Source: Sympetrum striolatum (taxonomy: Eukaryota > Arthropoda > Insecta > Odonata > Libellulidae). Taken from it: DNA of 64,000 nt. How positions within the stretch are numbered: position 1 is the first letter of the stretch; every line of letters starts with the position of its first letter. Both the position numbers and the translations under genes were made by a program. The DNA lies in contig OX388349.1 of assembly GCA_947579665.1 (NCBI GenBank), forward strand, positions 19,190,459-19,254,458, in the 5' to 3' direction. The notes beneath the pieces were generated by a model. The model saw nothing but the letters and a program-made list of their open reading frames with translations, did no database searches and had not been told where the DNA came from. Positions 23,301 through 35,064 of this stretch are shown one piece after another.

Positions 23301-26300
23301 TCGAAAGGTCGCGAAGTAGGTGTCAAACTTGTGAACGGCGTGTTTTCCTTCCTTGGCAAAAGTGTGCACGAAAATGAGATTTTAAATTGCTTCACTGTTC
23401 GCTCACCATCACCATTGGCGTTCACTCTGCACTGATTGCATGTTTCATCTTGTCTCGCGCTATTCCCTAGTTAATGCTTCCATCTTGGCTGTTTAATGGC
23501 CTTTTAATAAAATCTAGTTAAGATAAAATCCATATTGTTATTCAAATTGCATTTTTAAACGGTGCTCTCGTTAGAAATTGTCCATTGTTGACCTGTGTAA
23601 TTTGGGTCGTTTTTCGTTGTTGCGTTGCGTGCATTGTTGACTTGTGTTTATTGTTTCTCTGTTCAAATTGTTACCATGCAAGTATTGTATGCCATGTTAA
23701 TTATGTGTGGCGATTTTTTCAAATAACATTCATTAAACCTTTATACTATGGTTCTAACTATCAAACACCATATATACGGAGAAAATAAGATTTTTATACG
23801 AAATTTCCATGCTTGTCTTCTCATCAATTGATTTCCACTCTTAAACACATTATTTTCAACTCCCATTAAATATAATTTGATATCTTATTAACTATGGCGT
23901 TTGTTTTATGGATTTTTTGTATTATTAATTCCTAATCTAAAATTATGGCACTAAATGAAAGTGGTTAGGAAGTGTACCGTAAATGCGTACGATGTGATAT
24001 CATAGAGCAAGTTTAACATACGGTGATATGTGGAAACTTGGAAAATAAACGAGGTAATTCGCGTGCTCACTCCGAAAGGGAACAATTTGAGTGATAATTA
24101 CGTATGGATATGAAATGTGATGGCAACGGTGCCATCACTCAAATGCTCACCTTAAAGGAAATAATAACTATATTACCATTACGTTTTTGGATCTGATGAT
24201 GCAAGTTCGATCATACGATACATTCGAGAATATCATGAATACCTACGATATTAAAACCATTTTGCGCAGTTCCCTTCATTTCGCCTTTTATAAATACACG
24301 GTTGCGTAGCGCCATCTCCCGCTGATGACATCAAACGGTCCTTGACATTAAATCTTCGCCTGATGAGAGAAGGTCTCTGCTAACGCTGTTTTAATAGGGA
24401 TCAGCGTGGGCGTCGCGTATTTGTCCTCTGAGAGATGCTGCTTTTCCGCTCTGGACCAACCGAACACGGGCGGCGAAAGCACAACACGTGTGCGCCTCAG
24501 GAATGGGAACATCTTTTACACTTCAGCCATTTATCAACGCAGGCCTTTCGAGATGGTTTAATTTAAAAGGCAGAATACGTTCAACAAGGCGCTCCGGGTG
24601 GTTAACAATGCGTCTCACGACAATCAAATAAGTCGATTGTTGCATGCCCAATTTCCAAAAATGCAGAAACTTTTTGGAATCATCTAAGCATCATGCTATG
24701 TCTTGTATATGCAATAAAATTAGTCAATTGTTATATGATTCTTGCCAACAATGCGGAAAACGTTGAGAATCCTGTTACCATGATGATGATCTTAGATATT
24801 TATCGTTGAATTTAAGAAGGCAAATTATAAATTTTGTTACCAGTAAAAGTTCGCAAACTTTTGAATTTATTAATAAATTCGAACTTAGTTTTTGTCGGTA
24901 TCAACAAAGAATTTAAATCAAATAAATAGCAAGAAAATAATGAATTCCCGTATTTACTGAAGGAATCTTTGCCACGGGCGTCTTCTAGTAAACATCCGGT
25001 TTTACCCAAACATTTTCTTCAAAGTCGGTGGACCATCTAGTAATTTATAATATTTAAATTTTGTAATGGTATTCGTAGAGATGAATGAATAAAAGTGAAA
25101 TTGAAACATCTTTAATTCACTCGGAAAAGCACAAAAAAGAAACTTTCAGGCCGGTCAATACTTTATTATTGTTATAATCACGTTACAAGTGTACTTCTTT
25201 CCGGTGGCAACGTCGCATATACAAAAATATTATGTTTATGTTTCCAATCCATTTATAGAGACCCCCAACTCCCGTCATGCCCTGAGGGGCCGCACGCAAC
25301 ACTTAACCCACACACCAACAATCATTATTGTTCACCAAATAATGCAATACTTATTGCTGATTGCAAGCAAATATGTAAATTTTACAACAATAAAAACAAA
25401 CGACAGGCCTCAGTGGTATTGTTAAGCCATTGTTGTTATTCATTGTTGAGGTTAGGGCATTGCCTACTGGGGAGAGAGCTGGTTCGAATTCAAGCTTAGG
25501 CGATTTACCAGCCGGCATATTTCGAAGAGAACACTGGTTAACTCAACCTATGAGAATGAAAACCAGAGGTTGTCTTTCTGAGTACTCTGGGTAGTAATGT
25601 AACCTGCCTCACTACCTTTATTTCTTAACGTTAAGCTAAACTTTAGTAGCCCAATCCTACTACCTCCAGAAGCCCAAAGACAAAAGGTAGAGAATACCAA
25701 TATTACCGATGATAAATCATCTTGATGAATACCGAAATGCAAAAATGATTTAAATATAGCCATGAATTGACTCACATACATCATCTCCCTTGCATTTACA
25801 TTTGTAATTCAACCTTTTGTTGTAACGCAGTTCCAATAAGGTATAACTTTTTATGGTTCCTGAGATTTTCGATTATTTTGAGGATTCATTACATACGTAT
25901 ATATTCGATTGGTAATTCAAGAAGCTCAAAAGATTTAAGTGGGCTCAATCCACTTAAAGAACAGCTTATATAATAGCCTATAAGAGTTATACGCTACTCT
26001 CAATTATGCCCCTTCAACAAGATCTCAATTGTTTTCCAATTGATCTCCAACGTTTTGGGTTAATGTATAAGTTCATGGATAAGGGAAATGATGCCAATCT
26101 GCTATATATAGATTTGTGAGGGCAGACAATGATAGGTCTTATAAATGAAAATGGAAAAAATGTATTAATGAAATGGAAGATAAATAACGTGGGCTGTATT
26201 TATTGATATGTTATGCAAATACTTACGAATATAAATAAAAGGCAAATTCCTTGTTTTCAGTCATATTTATGCTAAAAAAAACATAAATATAATTCCTTGA

Positions 26301-26849
26301 AATGTCCTCACGCCCACATTGTTCTGTGGTAGCGAAACTCGGATGCACCTATAAAAGAAAACGAGGAAAATTAATGTTGCTAGAATGGATTTTATATGGA
26401 ATTTATTTACATAAAACAGGAGCAATAAAGACAGTAATGACGAAATATTTTGTTTTAAATACATTTATGGGATACATAGTGCTCCATGCAGGATTGGATA
26501 TTGACAAATCTCCATAATATAGGACGGAATTTGCTAAATAAAGAATCACTAAACTAATGAATTGGAAATGAGTTAATGTTTTTAAAAGGAGAGGTAGACT
26601 AAAGAAAAGGAAATAGAATATGATCAAGGGGATATTAAGAGTACACCAAAGAATAAAGATGAAAATTGGACTGAAAGGAATGTAAGATATGAAGTATGAA
26701 TGCAACTATAGAAGTATTAGAGTGTGTAGAATTCTGCTTACTTTAAAAGCAGATAAGGGATATTTATATTTGTATTTCCTGCCTCATTGCGAAAAATATT
26801 ACAAAAACTTATGTATTAAGTGGAAATTAATACACACGCAAACATGAAT
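20348..26849. other. Unassigned stretch with scattered short repeats
   Basis: It contains retroelement 3'-end copy 4, two CATTGTTGAC[C/T]TGTGT blocks about 50 bp apart near 23.6 kb, a pair of CGATTGTTGCATG / CAATTGTTATATG blocks near 24.63 and 24.73 kb, a GC-richer patch at about 24.29-24.60 kb, and a tRNA-like B box at 25481-25491. No gene is supported. Confidence 0.45.
22948..23000 (+). repeat. Retroelement 3'-end family, copy 4 (degenerate)
   Basis: GGGTTAAATGAAAGATGGGA followed by CTTTCTATTTCCAATTTC and AACCAAGACG. It aligns with the copy at 10.7 kb but has lost the AATAAA and most of the hairpin. Confidence 0.5.
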
Positions 26850-26851
26850 TA

Positions 26852-27181
26852 ACGTACATTTCCGCAGATAAGACGAGGTATGAATTTTTGTCATATTTTA
26901 GTCGTTTTATAATCTGTCCAATAAAATGGTATCCATATAATTAACGGCCTATGGATTTATTTTAGTTCAGTGATAATAATACTGCATAAAGTATATGCAA
27001 TCATGTCCTATTTGTAATTAATCTAGTGAAAACATTTCATTTTCTTTTATTTGGCAGCTTTGCCTTGCGATTGCTACAAACGTTCGGGCCGATCATATTT
27101 GTATCTGTCATTTCAGACGACCCCGAATTCTTGGGGTCTTTTTCACAGTTCAACTATCGCCTTATCTGCGGAAATATACGG
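26852..27181. mobile_element. MITE with 25-bp terminal inverted repeats and TA flanks
   Basis: Terminal inverted repeats at 26852-26876 and 27157-27181 match at 22 of 25 positions and share the block ATTTCCGCAGATAAG. The dinucleotide TA lies immediately outside both ends (26850-26851 and 27182-27183), as expected for a TA target duplication. The 330-bp interior is AT-rich, has no open frame of note, and contains a GACCCC/GGGGTC hairpin near the right end (about 27119-27137). This is a non-autonomous DNA transposon. The end sequence and TA target recall pogo/Tigger-type elements, but that family label is from memory and is tentative. Confidence 0.8.
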
Positions 27182-27929
27182 TAACTTTTTTCTATACTAA
27201 GGGGAGATAGACCAAATGATAAAAATACACCAAATGATAAAAATATTAGAAATAAATTTCAATTTAACATGAACTAGCGACTTTAAAATATGAATGTGGA
27301 GTACAGTAAAGCAGTGAAGATAGTATTTTATCTACTTTGTATTCAAGACGTTGCGTTGGGTTAAACAGTTCCAAAAGCCTACGCAACGATTTAATGACCT
27401 TTATCTCGCTTCGGATATGCTTTCGTATTGATTTCTCACGTGAGGCCTTCGGATTACCAAAAGTAACTTATAGCAGCTCAATTTGGATTCCAAAAGTTAT
27501 GTTCCCTACTTATCATTGTCTCTGGTGCTAAGGCCGTGTCTTAGGCAAAGGCCAGCTAGGCAGTTGCCCGTGACCACTAAATCTACACGGTCCCATCTCA
27601 TAGAGAAGCGGCGAATTATATGGACCCCTCCTTTCGAGGTCGATTCAATGAGTTAAGATTAACGCTATCTAGAGCATTCTGCTCACATTTTTTATCAACA
27701 GCGTATATCTTATTGGTTAAACCTTTGTCAAGCATTACGGAAATCTGACCTATTTCCAGCTTTAAATTTGTATGTAATATTATATAATTATTATTGCATT
27801 CCCCCATTTAATATCTTCTGTATTGGAGTATATGGAGTACAGATAGTTGAAAACAAAATGTCAAATTTATTCGGATATATTACATTCAATATTATTAACG
27901 TAATTGTGCTTCTTGGATTACTAGTAGTA

Positions 27930-28075
27930 TTCTGGCTCAATGAGGTATGTAAGGAAGTACTACCTCACTCCTCATCCTTTTTAGTGACCTCATTCCCTCT
28001 CAAAAGCTTTCGATAACTAATGGTGCAGGGGTTTACCCTAATCCACCTTCGAGCTAATTGCGTTTTAGCCAGAGT
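27930..28075 (+). repeat. CCTCACTCC dispersed family, copy at 27.9 kb
   Basis: GGCTCAATGAGGTATGTAAG, CTACCTCACTCCTCATCC, GACCTCATTCCCTCTC, AGCTTTCGATAACTAATGGT, GGGGTTTACCCTAATCCACC, in the same order as the 19.2-kb copy. Confidence 0.75.
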
Positions 28076-29011
28076 TAGTTTAGCGATACAGTCTTATACG
28101 TATGTGCTCCGTGCAAATCATTTCTAAGTATATATTAATAAATGTTTCATTAAATATATTTATGTATATCAACGGAAAGATCAAAATTATCGGATTTAAT
28201 TATAAAGCCAGATAGTCCGCATTCGAGGTTATTGCATGTAAGACAGAGTTAATTCAACGAAATAGACTCAAACGTATATGCTCAATTTAAAGCATTCATG
28301 CATGTATATTAATTATAAGAGCAACATAAGTGAATTCAAAGGGAGATAAAGGAGAAAATGAAATCAGGCTGAGGGCTTGAGGGTGTGTACATTTGCGGCG
28401 TGGAAAGTCAAACGAGGCATTTGTGAAAACGTCAGATTAATTATGCGAATGACGTGTTGATTGGTTAATGGGATTGGAATTCATTGTTCCAATTTGCATA
28501 CGTAGTTCCGTCCTTTCAGATATTCCCAAGGAAGTTTCATTCTTCCTCTGCGAAATGATATTGATTACTTCCTTCCCTCTGAATTCATTCCCTTGAATCT
28601 CAAGCACCGCATTTGACCCACGATCCCCAAACCTATTTGACCTTACCGTTTGTTACCGTGTAACGATGTGCTCGCAAGTTGGAGCGACTTCTTCCATCTG
28701 ATATCAAACACACTTCTTTTTCCCTGAATTCCGTAATGCTTTCACAAACGAATCTGCGTTCCGTGGGTTTTCAAGTGGCATGTTTTGAAGATGGTATCAT
28801 TTAAAGGGAGGGTTCTAGGCAGAAATGAAAGTCACGTCAATGTATAAAGTGGAATTATACCATGCAAATCCAGAAAACTAAAATTAGTATTGCTTTAAAT
28901 TAGAGAAGATGACTGAAGTTTTTTCTACTTCCATTCGCTGATGAACGGAAAATATATCTAAATGATACAGAATCAGACGTGACATTTTATTAATCATTAA
29001 TAGGAAAACTT

Positions 29012-29094
29012 TTTACTAACCCACACAGTATCATAAATATCGAACACGCTACGAAACCACGAGCGATCTTTATATTACTGTGTGGGTTTTGTAA
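29012..29094. repeat. 83-bp foldback (ACCCACACAGTA arms)
   Basis: Left arm 29018-29042 and right arm 29064-29088 share AACCCACACAGTA and ATAAA with about three mismatches over 25 bp. Pairing continues outward through TTTAC with one gap. The loop is about 20 nt. It is too short for a coding element and may be a small MITE or a structured relic. Confidence 0.55.
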
Positions 29095-29339
29095 ACGTTA
29101 TCGTATAGAATTCTTGGAAAATTTACCACTTATAATTTGTCACAAGATAGAGAAAAATGTATCTTTCATTAACTTGTATCACATTCTTGATCATGGCTGT
29201 GATGACAAGAAAGCTAATGAGGTATGAGTGAATTAATGCACAGATCAAGGTTTCACCTTACGTAATGCCAAAAAAAGTGTTACCCATAGATTCATTGTGC
29301 TTCACTTGTGTGGACATTTTTCGCTTCTGCATTCTGGGT

Positions 29340-29480
29340 TGGTAAGGAAAGCAAGGGCAAACTACCTCACTCCTCACCCTGCCCTGTAAACCTCATTCTC
29401 TCCTAATAGCTCTTGGATACCAATGTTAGAATGGTTAAGGTTCCGACGAGCATCAACAGCATTTAATTTAACATTTTGTT
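29340..29480 (+). repeat. CCTCACTCC dispersed family, copy at 29.3 kb
   Basis: GGTAAGGAAAGCAAGGGCAA, CTACCTCACTCCTCACCC, AACCTCATTCTCTCC, AGCTCTTGGATACCAATGTT, GGTTAAGGTTCCGACGAGCA, TCAACAGCATTTAATTTAAC. It aligns closely with the 19.2-kb copy. Confidence 0.8.
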
Positions 29481-29487
29481 ATTTCAA

Positions 29488-29583
29488 TATTAGTAAGGGT
29501 AAATTACCTTACTCCTCATCATGCCTAGTAAGCCTCATCTCCCCCAACTAACACTTGGTAGCTTAAGTTAGAGGGAATGAGGT
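29488..29583 (+). repeat. CCTCACTCC dispersed family, second adjacent copy at 29.5 kb
   Basis: AGTAAGGGTAAATTACCTTA, CTCCTCATCATGCCTAGTAA, GCCTCATCTCCCCCAAC, ACACTTGGTAGCTTAAGTTA, GAGGGAATGAGG. It lies head-to-tail right after the 29.3-kb copy, so this locus is a partial tandem pair. Confidence 0.75.
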
Positions 29584-29585
29584 AC

Positions 29586-32500
29586 TATTTTTCCTTCGGG
29601 CTGATTATTTTACAGACAGATATTTGAATTACTTGCAAGTCATGCTTAGACCCATGAGAAGGTGGCTTTTCAACGATGCTTCTTCGGATATAGAAATTCG
29701 TATTCCCTTCAAAACTATTGCAAAAGAAAATTATAGAATTTCAATGGTACAATTTCAGAATTAAATTTTGAATTCGCGAAAATAATAATAATTTTTCTCT
29801 TGGAATTATCAAATATTCAAAAAAACATTCCATATCCTTTCATGAGATATTAATTAGTGATTGACAAGTCTAAAATAATATAATAATTGGAAGGGAAACA
29901 TTTTTATGCGATGACACTCAAAATTTTAATGCGGATAAAATCAAATTTAGTCATTTTGTCATCTGAGATACGTGATTTAACATGATATTGAATATTAAAA
30001 CATGCACATGCATTAATTAAAGTATAAACAGCAATTGCATTGTTTTGTTTCGCCGGTTCATTATTTTCTTTCGCCAGAACAAATAATTACTTTTAAAAAT
30101 GTAGCATTAATCATCTCTTCAAATGATAATGGATCATGGACATTTAAAAATGTTTAATTCAAAATATTTTGGTACATATATTGTCAATATTTAACGAAAT
30201 GTCATTCTAAAATTGTAACCATGACACAGTTTGCTCGCACCTATCAAATATTTAGGATTAAGGTTTTGTAATTCCATTTAACACGGGTACTCAAAATGGA
30301 GGTATTTCTATTCTTGTTTTATTTGAAGACTTAATCACTAATTTACCTTATACTTGAGACATTTTAACATATTGACGTCTATTCATATATAAAGCTTCGT
30401 AGATCGTCCAAAACGTTCGATAAAATACTAATTACTGTCGTTTACAAAATGCTATTTTTACATCATTGCTACATAATTCTTCTGAGGCTAAATTTGTTGT
30501 CTTTACATGTTGGTGAAACAATTTTCTTATTAAATAATCTTTGATTCTATATCGGTTTTGAATAAATCATATCATTGTGTTTTAAAACCTCATTTCAAGG
30601 CGTATTTTATCCTCACTCAATGATAGCTTAGATTTTCAAATAGAGAGGAGTTTCATCTTTAACATAAACTTTATAAACTTGGGACATGTTTCTTTGTAAT
30701 TTTATCAACAAAAGAGCCAGTACATTTAATTTGATTCAATTTCAAGAAATTACGCAGAAGACGGCTAAATCTTTCATCGCCTTCAACAGTAGGATTCACT
30801 GAAACCTATATTAGTCCCGGTCATGTCCCTGATTTACATCCTTGATGATATCAAAGTCACAGTTTTCATCATTTTATAGACTCAGCGTCGTTTACGGATA
30901 TCCTGTTCAATATTGATCGACCTAACTTTCGAAACCATAGTAAGGTACTTTTTCACGGTGATAACTTTAGGTATTCAGGGAATATTTAGCGGATAGATAG
31001 TGAATTGAGAGGGCTTTACTTCCAGCTTGGTTCTAAACTCAATTTTTTTTCTATTTGCAAATCCATTGTTTGAGTTTTCAGAACGATAACGCCAAAAAAA
31101 TGTGCAAAACTCGTCAGGAATTCCTCCTGGTCCGGAAGCCTCTCCGGTAATTTTCTTCCAGGAGTGATTAGATGAAGGAGGAAAAAATATACTATCGGTG
31201 AAAACAAAGCAAAAAACAATTGGCTTTCATCCTAACGACTCCCAAACCGAAGGGAGAAAATCGTTTAAAATCGTATTGGCCCCTAAAAAAACACAGCGTC
31301 ATTTCGGACGTCTAGCCTCACTTGCAGTACCAACTGCTTTATTCACTTCCTGCGCTTTACCAGAGGTTATCTTGAAGGGCTTCGTGGGCTGGAGGAGCGT
31401 TTTTGTGGAGACATGACTCCGGGGGCACATTTCCGGTGGCGTATTGTGTTGTCAGTCTTCGCTATCTGACCTTCTCTCCCTCAAAGGGAAGGCCTAACTA
31501 ATTTGGAACATAATTTTACGGGATTCTCAAAGTTATTATCCGGTTCTATAGTTAGAGTACATTCAGCTTTAGAATTCAGCGTTGTTTTAGAACACATTTA
31601 TATTTGATTAATTTTCACATCCTTCCACTTAAATTTCCATACAATATTCCTTCTAATACCTGGCCCTTCATAGCTTATTCTCCACATACACATTTATTTC
31701 TTTTTCATAGGATGACATATTCCTTTCGCAGGACGGACTTATAAGTGTTTCTAATATTTATTCAATCCAATAGCCAGTTTGAAATTAATTCCAAATTCAT
31801 CATTTGCTAAAACATCCCAGGAAAGGGAATGAGGCAATATGAGGAGTGAGGTAGTTTAGAAGCATTCCTCACTAATCAAGATGGCTATCAGTTAAAAAAT
31901 CTTATATGATTATAGCACGTTGACTCTATAATTAACACTTTTCATGGTTTTCAAACAAAGTTACCATGATGAATGTTCATTGTTGCTCATACCAGCGTAA
32001 AAATAGTTGTAACTTTAATAAAATGTCACCCATAAACATGAAATGTGAATCAGTAAAAAAACACGTTTCCCACTTTCCTCTTTAAATTTAAGAAAAATTA
32101 AAAATATTCCATATGTAAAAATATGGCAGCAGGAAGTAGTTATCAATACGAGAGTCTAAAAAATTACAACTCCTTGGAGGTTAGATAAACAAAAAGTTGT
32201 AGAACTCTACTAAGCGTGTTGTTAGGCAATTATCAATTTGGTAAATTTAACATTCTGAAAATTTCTTGAATTTTTTGTGAGGACATTTATGTGAATACAA
32301 TGTGATATATCATATTGTCAATTTATCACTTTTATTTGAAAATTATCTCATTTTGATATATAATATGCCCTTGAAAGTTATGGTTATTTTAATGGGTTGT
32401 AAATCTAACTCGAGGGAATTCAGTTATTGAAAGGTCAACGGAGACTAAATTAATATTGCAACACAGAGATATTTTACTCTATTAGTGACCGTAACACTGA

Positions 32501-33719
32501 ATTCCTTTCTACGTGAGATTAATCTACTGTTTTTTAAATAATTTTTTTTTAAGTAAAGAAAGGAAAAATTAGAATCTATTGCATCGGCCATGAATTCGTA
32601 TTAAGTCGCCGTCAGGAACAAATTATAGGATGAACTTTTCCAAACCACTAGGAATCTTCTGTTTTTCCCTTCATGTATGTATTACTTAGAAATGTCGACT
32701 TCTTTACCCGATGACGACCACGAGGCGAAACCATAATCGTATCAAAATAAGATTCCTTGTGCTTTTTAAAAGCTCACCTTTTCATTTCTTCCAACAGAAA
32801 TTGTTCACACCGTGGAGATCAACATCGACTCAAGTTGGATTCCTCGTCCTTGATGAATTCTTAGAATCACAAAAGGAGAGGAAGGTATAATTAGTGTAGT
32901 GTGGCACCCATAGAAGCCGTCAGACAGGTTCCTGATAACCGGTCGATTTCAATGCGATACATCCATGGGATATTGTGATGAGACCTTCAGCTGTGGATAC
33001 TAATTCCTTCTTATGACCTTGGATGTGATTAGAGGTTCCGAAGCAGCTATTTCCATTCATTCCCTATTAAATAAATCAGTTATGGGGTGTGGCCAGCGAA
33101 TACTCCTTTCGCCTAATACGTGTTTCGCTCGTCATTTTTTTCCTGCTTTCGATTTCGTAAATTGGTTTGGCGAGATTTAAGAATAGCGGTGACGCAACCC
33201 GTTCGATAGGCATTTGTTTTTTTTTTTGCTTTGGGGCGTCGACACCGATCAAAGAAATCTTCCGATTGTATTTTCGATAGCGGAAAGTATATTTGGAATG
33301 GGCGAAGAACGCTATTTGGATGTATTCGTTTTTTTTTAAGGAGTCAGATTACCGTTTTTAATCAGAGATTTCATTCTTGAATTCTGGAAGCCAAAGGCAA
33401 TGTTACATCTGACGTAATGGGCGATTGTAACTTTGATATTTTTGTCGATTTTTTCATATTTCCCAATATGGCGATTTCTCATCTGGTCTGAGTTAGATTT
33501 TCCAATCATCCATTCATCTCATTTCGAGTGTAAGATAATCAACATTGTTTTCATATGTATTAAGCATTTTCATTAATCTATTACAATAGTTCCATATAGA
33601 TATCTTGGGATATTCTTAGTACTTTTTACCCTCTCAGAATTACTTTCCTCTTCCCAAGTGAGTAATATACCCTTTCGCTTAGAAATATACGCCAAATCTA
33701 CAGTATCATTAGCCTCTAA
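29586..33719. other. Unassigned AT-rich stretch
   Basis: Only the truncated repeat near 31.8 kb and a small CTCCTGG/CCAGGAG hairpin at about 31.12-31.17 kb stand out. No gene is supported. Confidence 0.5.
31800..31885 (-). repeat. CCTCACTCC dispersed family, minus-strand copy at 31.8 kb
   Basis: On the minus strand: ACTACCTCACTCCTCATATT, GCCTCATTCCCTTTCCTGG. It is truncated before the AGCTCTTGG block. Confidence 0.65.
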
Positions 33720-33803
33720 CCATCTACTACATTGTGTTATATTATTATTATTATTAGATATATACACACACACATGTACATAATAATAATAATAATAATA
33801 ATA
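33720..33803. repeat. Clustered simple repeats (TTA)n, (CA)n, (TAA)n
   Basis: A TTA tract (about 33740-33756), a short ACACACAC tract (33765-33774), and a longer TAA tract (about 33779-33803) lie back to back. The two trinucleotide tracts are mutually complementary. The right tract is the tail of the retroelement 3' end beside it. Confidence 0.85.
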
Positions 33804-33862
33804 AGTCGTCTTTATTTGGGCGAGATTGAGACTTAAAAGTCTCTTCTTCCATCTAACCCATG
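33779..33862 (-). repeat. Retroelement 3'-end family, copy 5 (with (TTA)n tail)
   Basis: On the minus strand: TGGGTTAGATGGAAGAAG, hairpin GAGACTTTTAAGTCTC, AATCTCGCCC, AATAAAGACGAC (signal at 33811-33816), then about eight TTA units. It is the best-preserved copy and defines the family's order. Confidence 0.75.
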
Positions 33863-33938
33863 AACATACGTTATAATTGGAAAAGAGTCCCAACTATATA
33901 TATAACTCTACATCATTACATCAGTTGTTTCATTTAGT

Positions 33939-34430
33939 CTAAAATAATACCCAACAATAATTACATTATAGATAATATCCAACAACAATTACATTCTAAA
34001 TATTTTAACCCTTTCCTTCTAAATAATATCCGACAATCATTACGTTCTAAATAATATCCAACAACAATTACATTCTAAATATTTTAACCCTTTCCTTCTA
34101 AATAATATCCGACAATCATTACGTTCTAAATAATATCCAACAACAATTACATTCTAAATATTTTAACCCTTTCCTTCTAAATAATATCCGACAATCATTA
34201 CGTTCTAAATAATATCCAACAACAATTACATTCTAAATAATATCCAATAATCATTACATTCTAGATAATATCCAACAATCATTACATTCTAGATAATATC
34301 AGACAACAATTACATTCTAAATAATATCCAACAACAATTACATTCTAAATATTATCCAGCAATCATTACATTCTAAATAATATCCAACAATCATTACATT
34401 CTAAACAATATCCAAGAATCATTAAATTTA
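33939..34430. repeat. 28-bp satellite with 79-bp higher-order units
   Basis: The basic unit is 28 bp, close to ATAATATCCAACAATCAT plus TACATTCTAA. Within it, three nearly identical 79-bp higher-order units (34000-34078, 34079-34157, 34158-34236) each consist of a 23-bp variant (ATATTTTAACCCTTTCCTTC plus TAA) and two 28-bp units. Simple 28-bp units then continue to about 34430 with increasing divergence. The very high similarity of the three higher-order units points to recent local amplification. Confidence 0.92.
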
Positions 34431-34931
34431 GTCTCAAATAATAACCAACCTTCTAAATAATATATAACTATCACTGCATTCCGTCTAAAATCATTCTGGA
34501 CACATTTTTAGCAGTTTTCTAGTAAAACCTTCTGCAGCTTTGCCTCAAAGCTATGCACACGAGGGGGGAATGACTCATTGGCTTATACAATATCCAAAAA
34601 AACATACGTGGCCAAAAGAAAATATCACCAGTATTGTAAAAGCAACAATAGTACACACATTATACGTTATCGGCGAATGCACATAACCGCAGATTGGTTT
34701 TATATCCGGTATTCACAGGCAAAGATTCGCGCATTGGAGAGCTGCTGACAGTTTTTAGGTAACCAGATCTAGAACTGAGTATATTATAAACAATTTGTTT
34801 AGTAGTGAATGATGAGTATAAGTTGATACCGTAAGATTAACTATTGTATGCTTATAGTCGTATGGGAAGATAGGTCTTAATCTGCATATTTATATCAATT
34901 TATGTGTTGGGATGTTTGAGGTATAAGTTTT

Positions 34932-35064
34932 GTAGTAGTAGTAGTGCTGTTAAAAGTGCTTCGACAGCTTAGGTCATTTCTCACATTGGCTCCCACTGGG
35001 AATCGAACCCGGGACCGCTTTCACCAAAGGCAAACGCACTGTCCACATGACTATCCGGGAGCCC
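34932..35064 (-). mobile_element. tRNA-derived SINE with (ACT)n tail
   Basis: On the minus strand a 76-nt tRNA-like head (35063 down to 34988) begins GGCTCCC and ends GGGAGCC, so the acceptor stem pairs perfectly over 7 bp. It has a good A box (TAGTCATGTGG, 10 of 11 to the consensus) and an exact B box GGTTCGATTCC. The anticodon arm does not fold cleanly, so it is not a working tRNA. A body of about 43 nt follows, then a tail of repeated ACT. The copy is flanked by GGTATA[A/C]GTTTT at 34920-34931 and 35065-35076, an 11/12 match typical of LINE-driven insertion. Intact Pol III boxes mean it could still be transcribed. I do not recognise a named family. Confidence 0.82.

Noticed and set aside
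24190..24215. CTGATGATGC as another ribozyme core
   Set aside because: No GAAA after a stem, and no inverted partner or PLE tail nearby.
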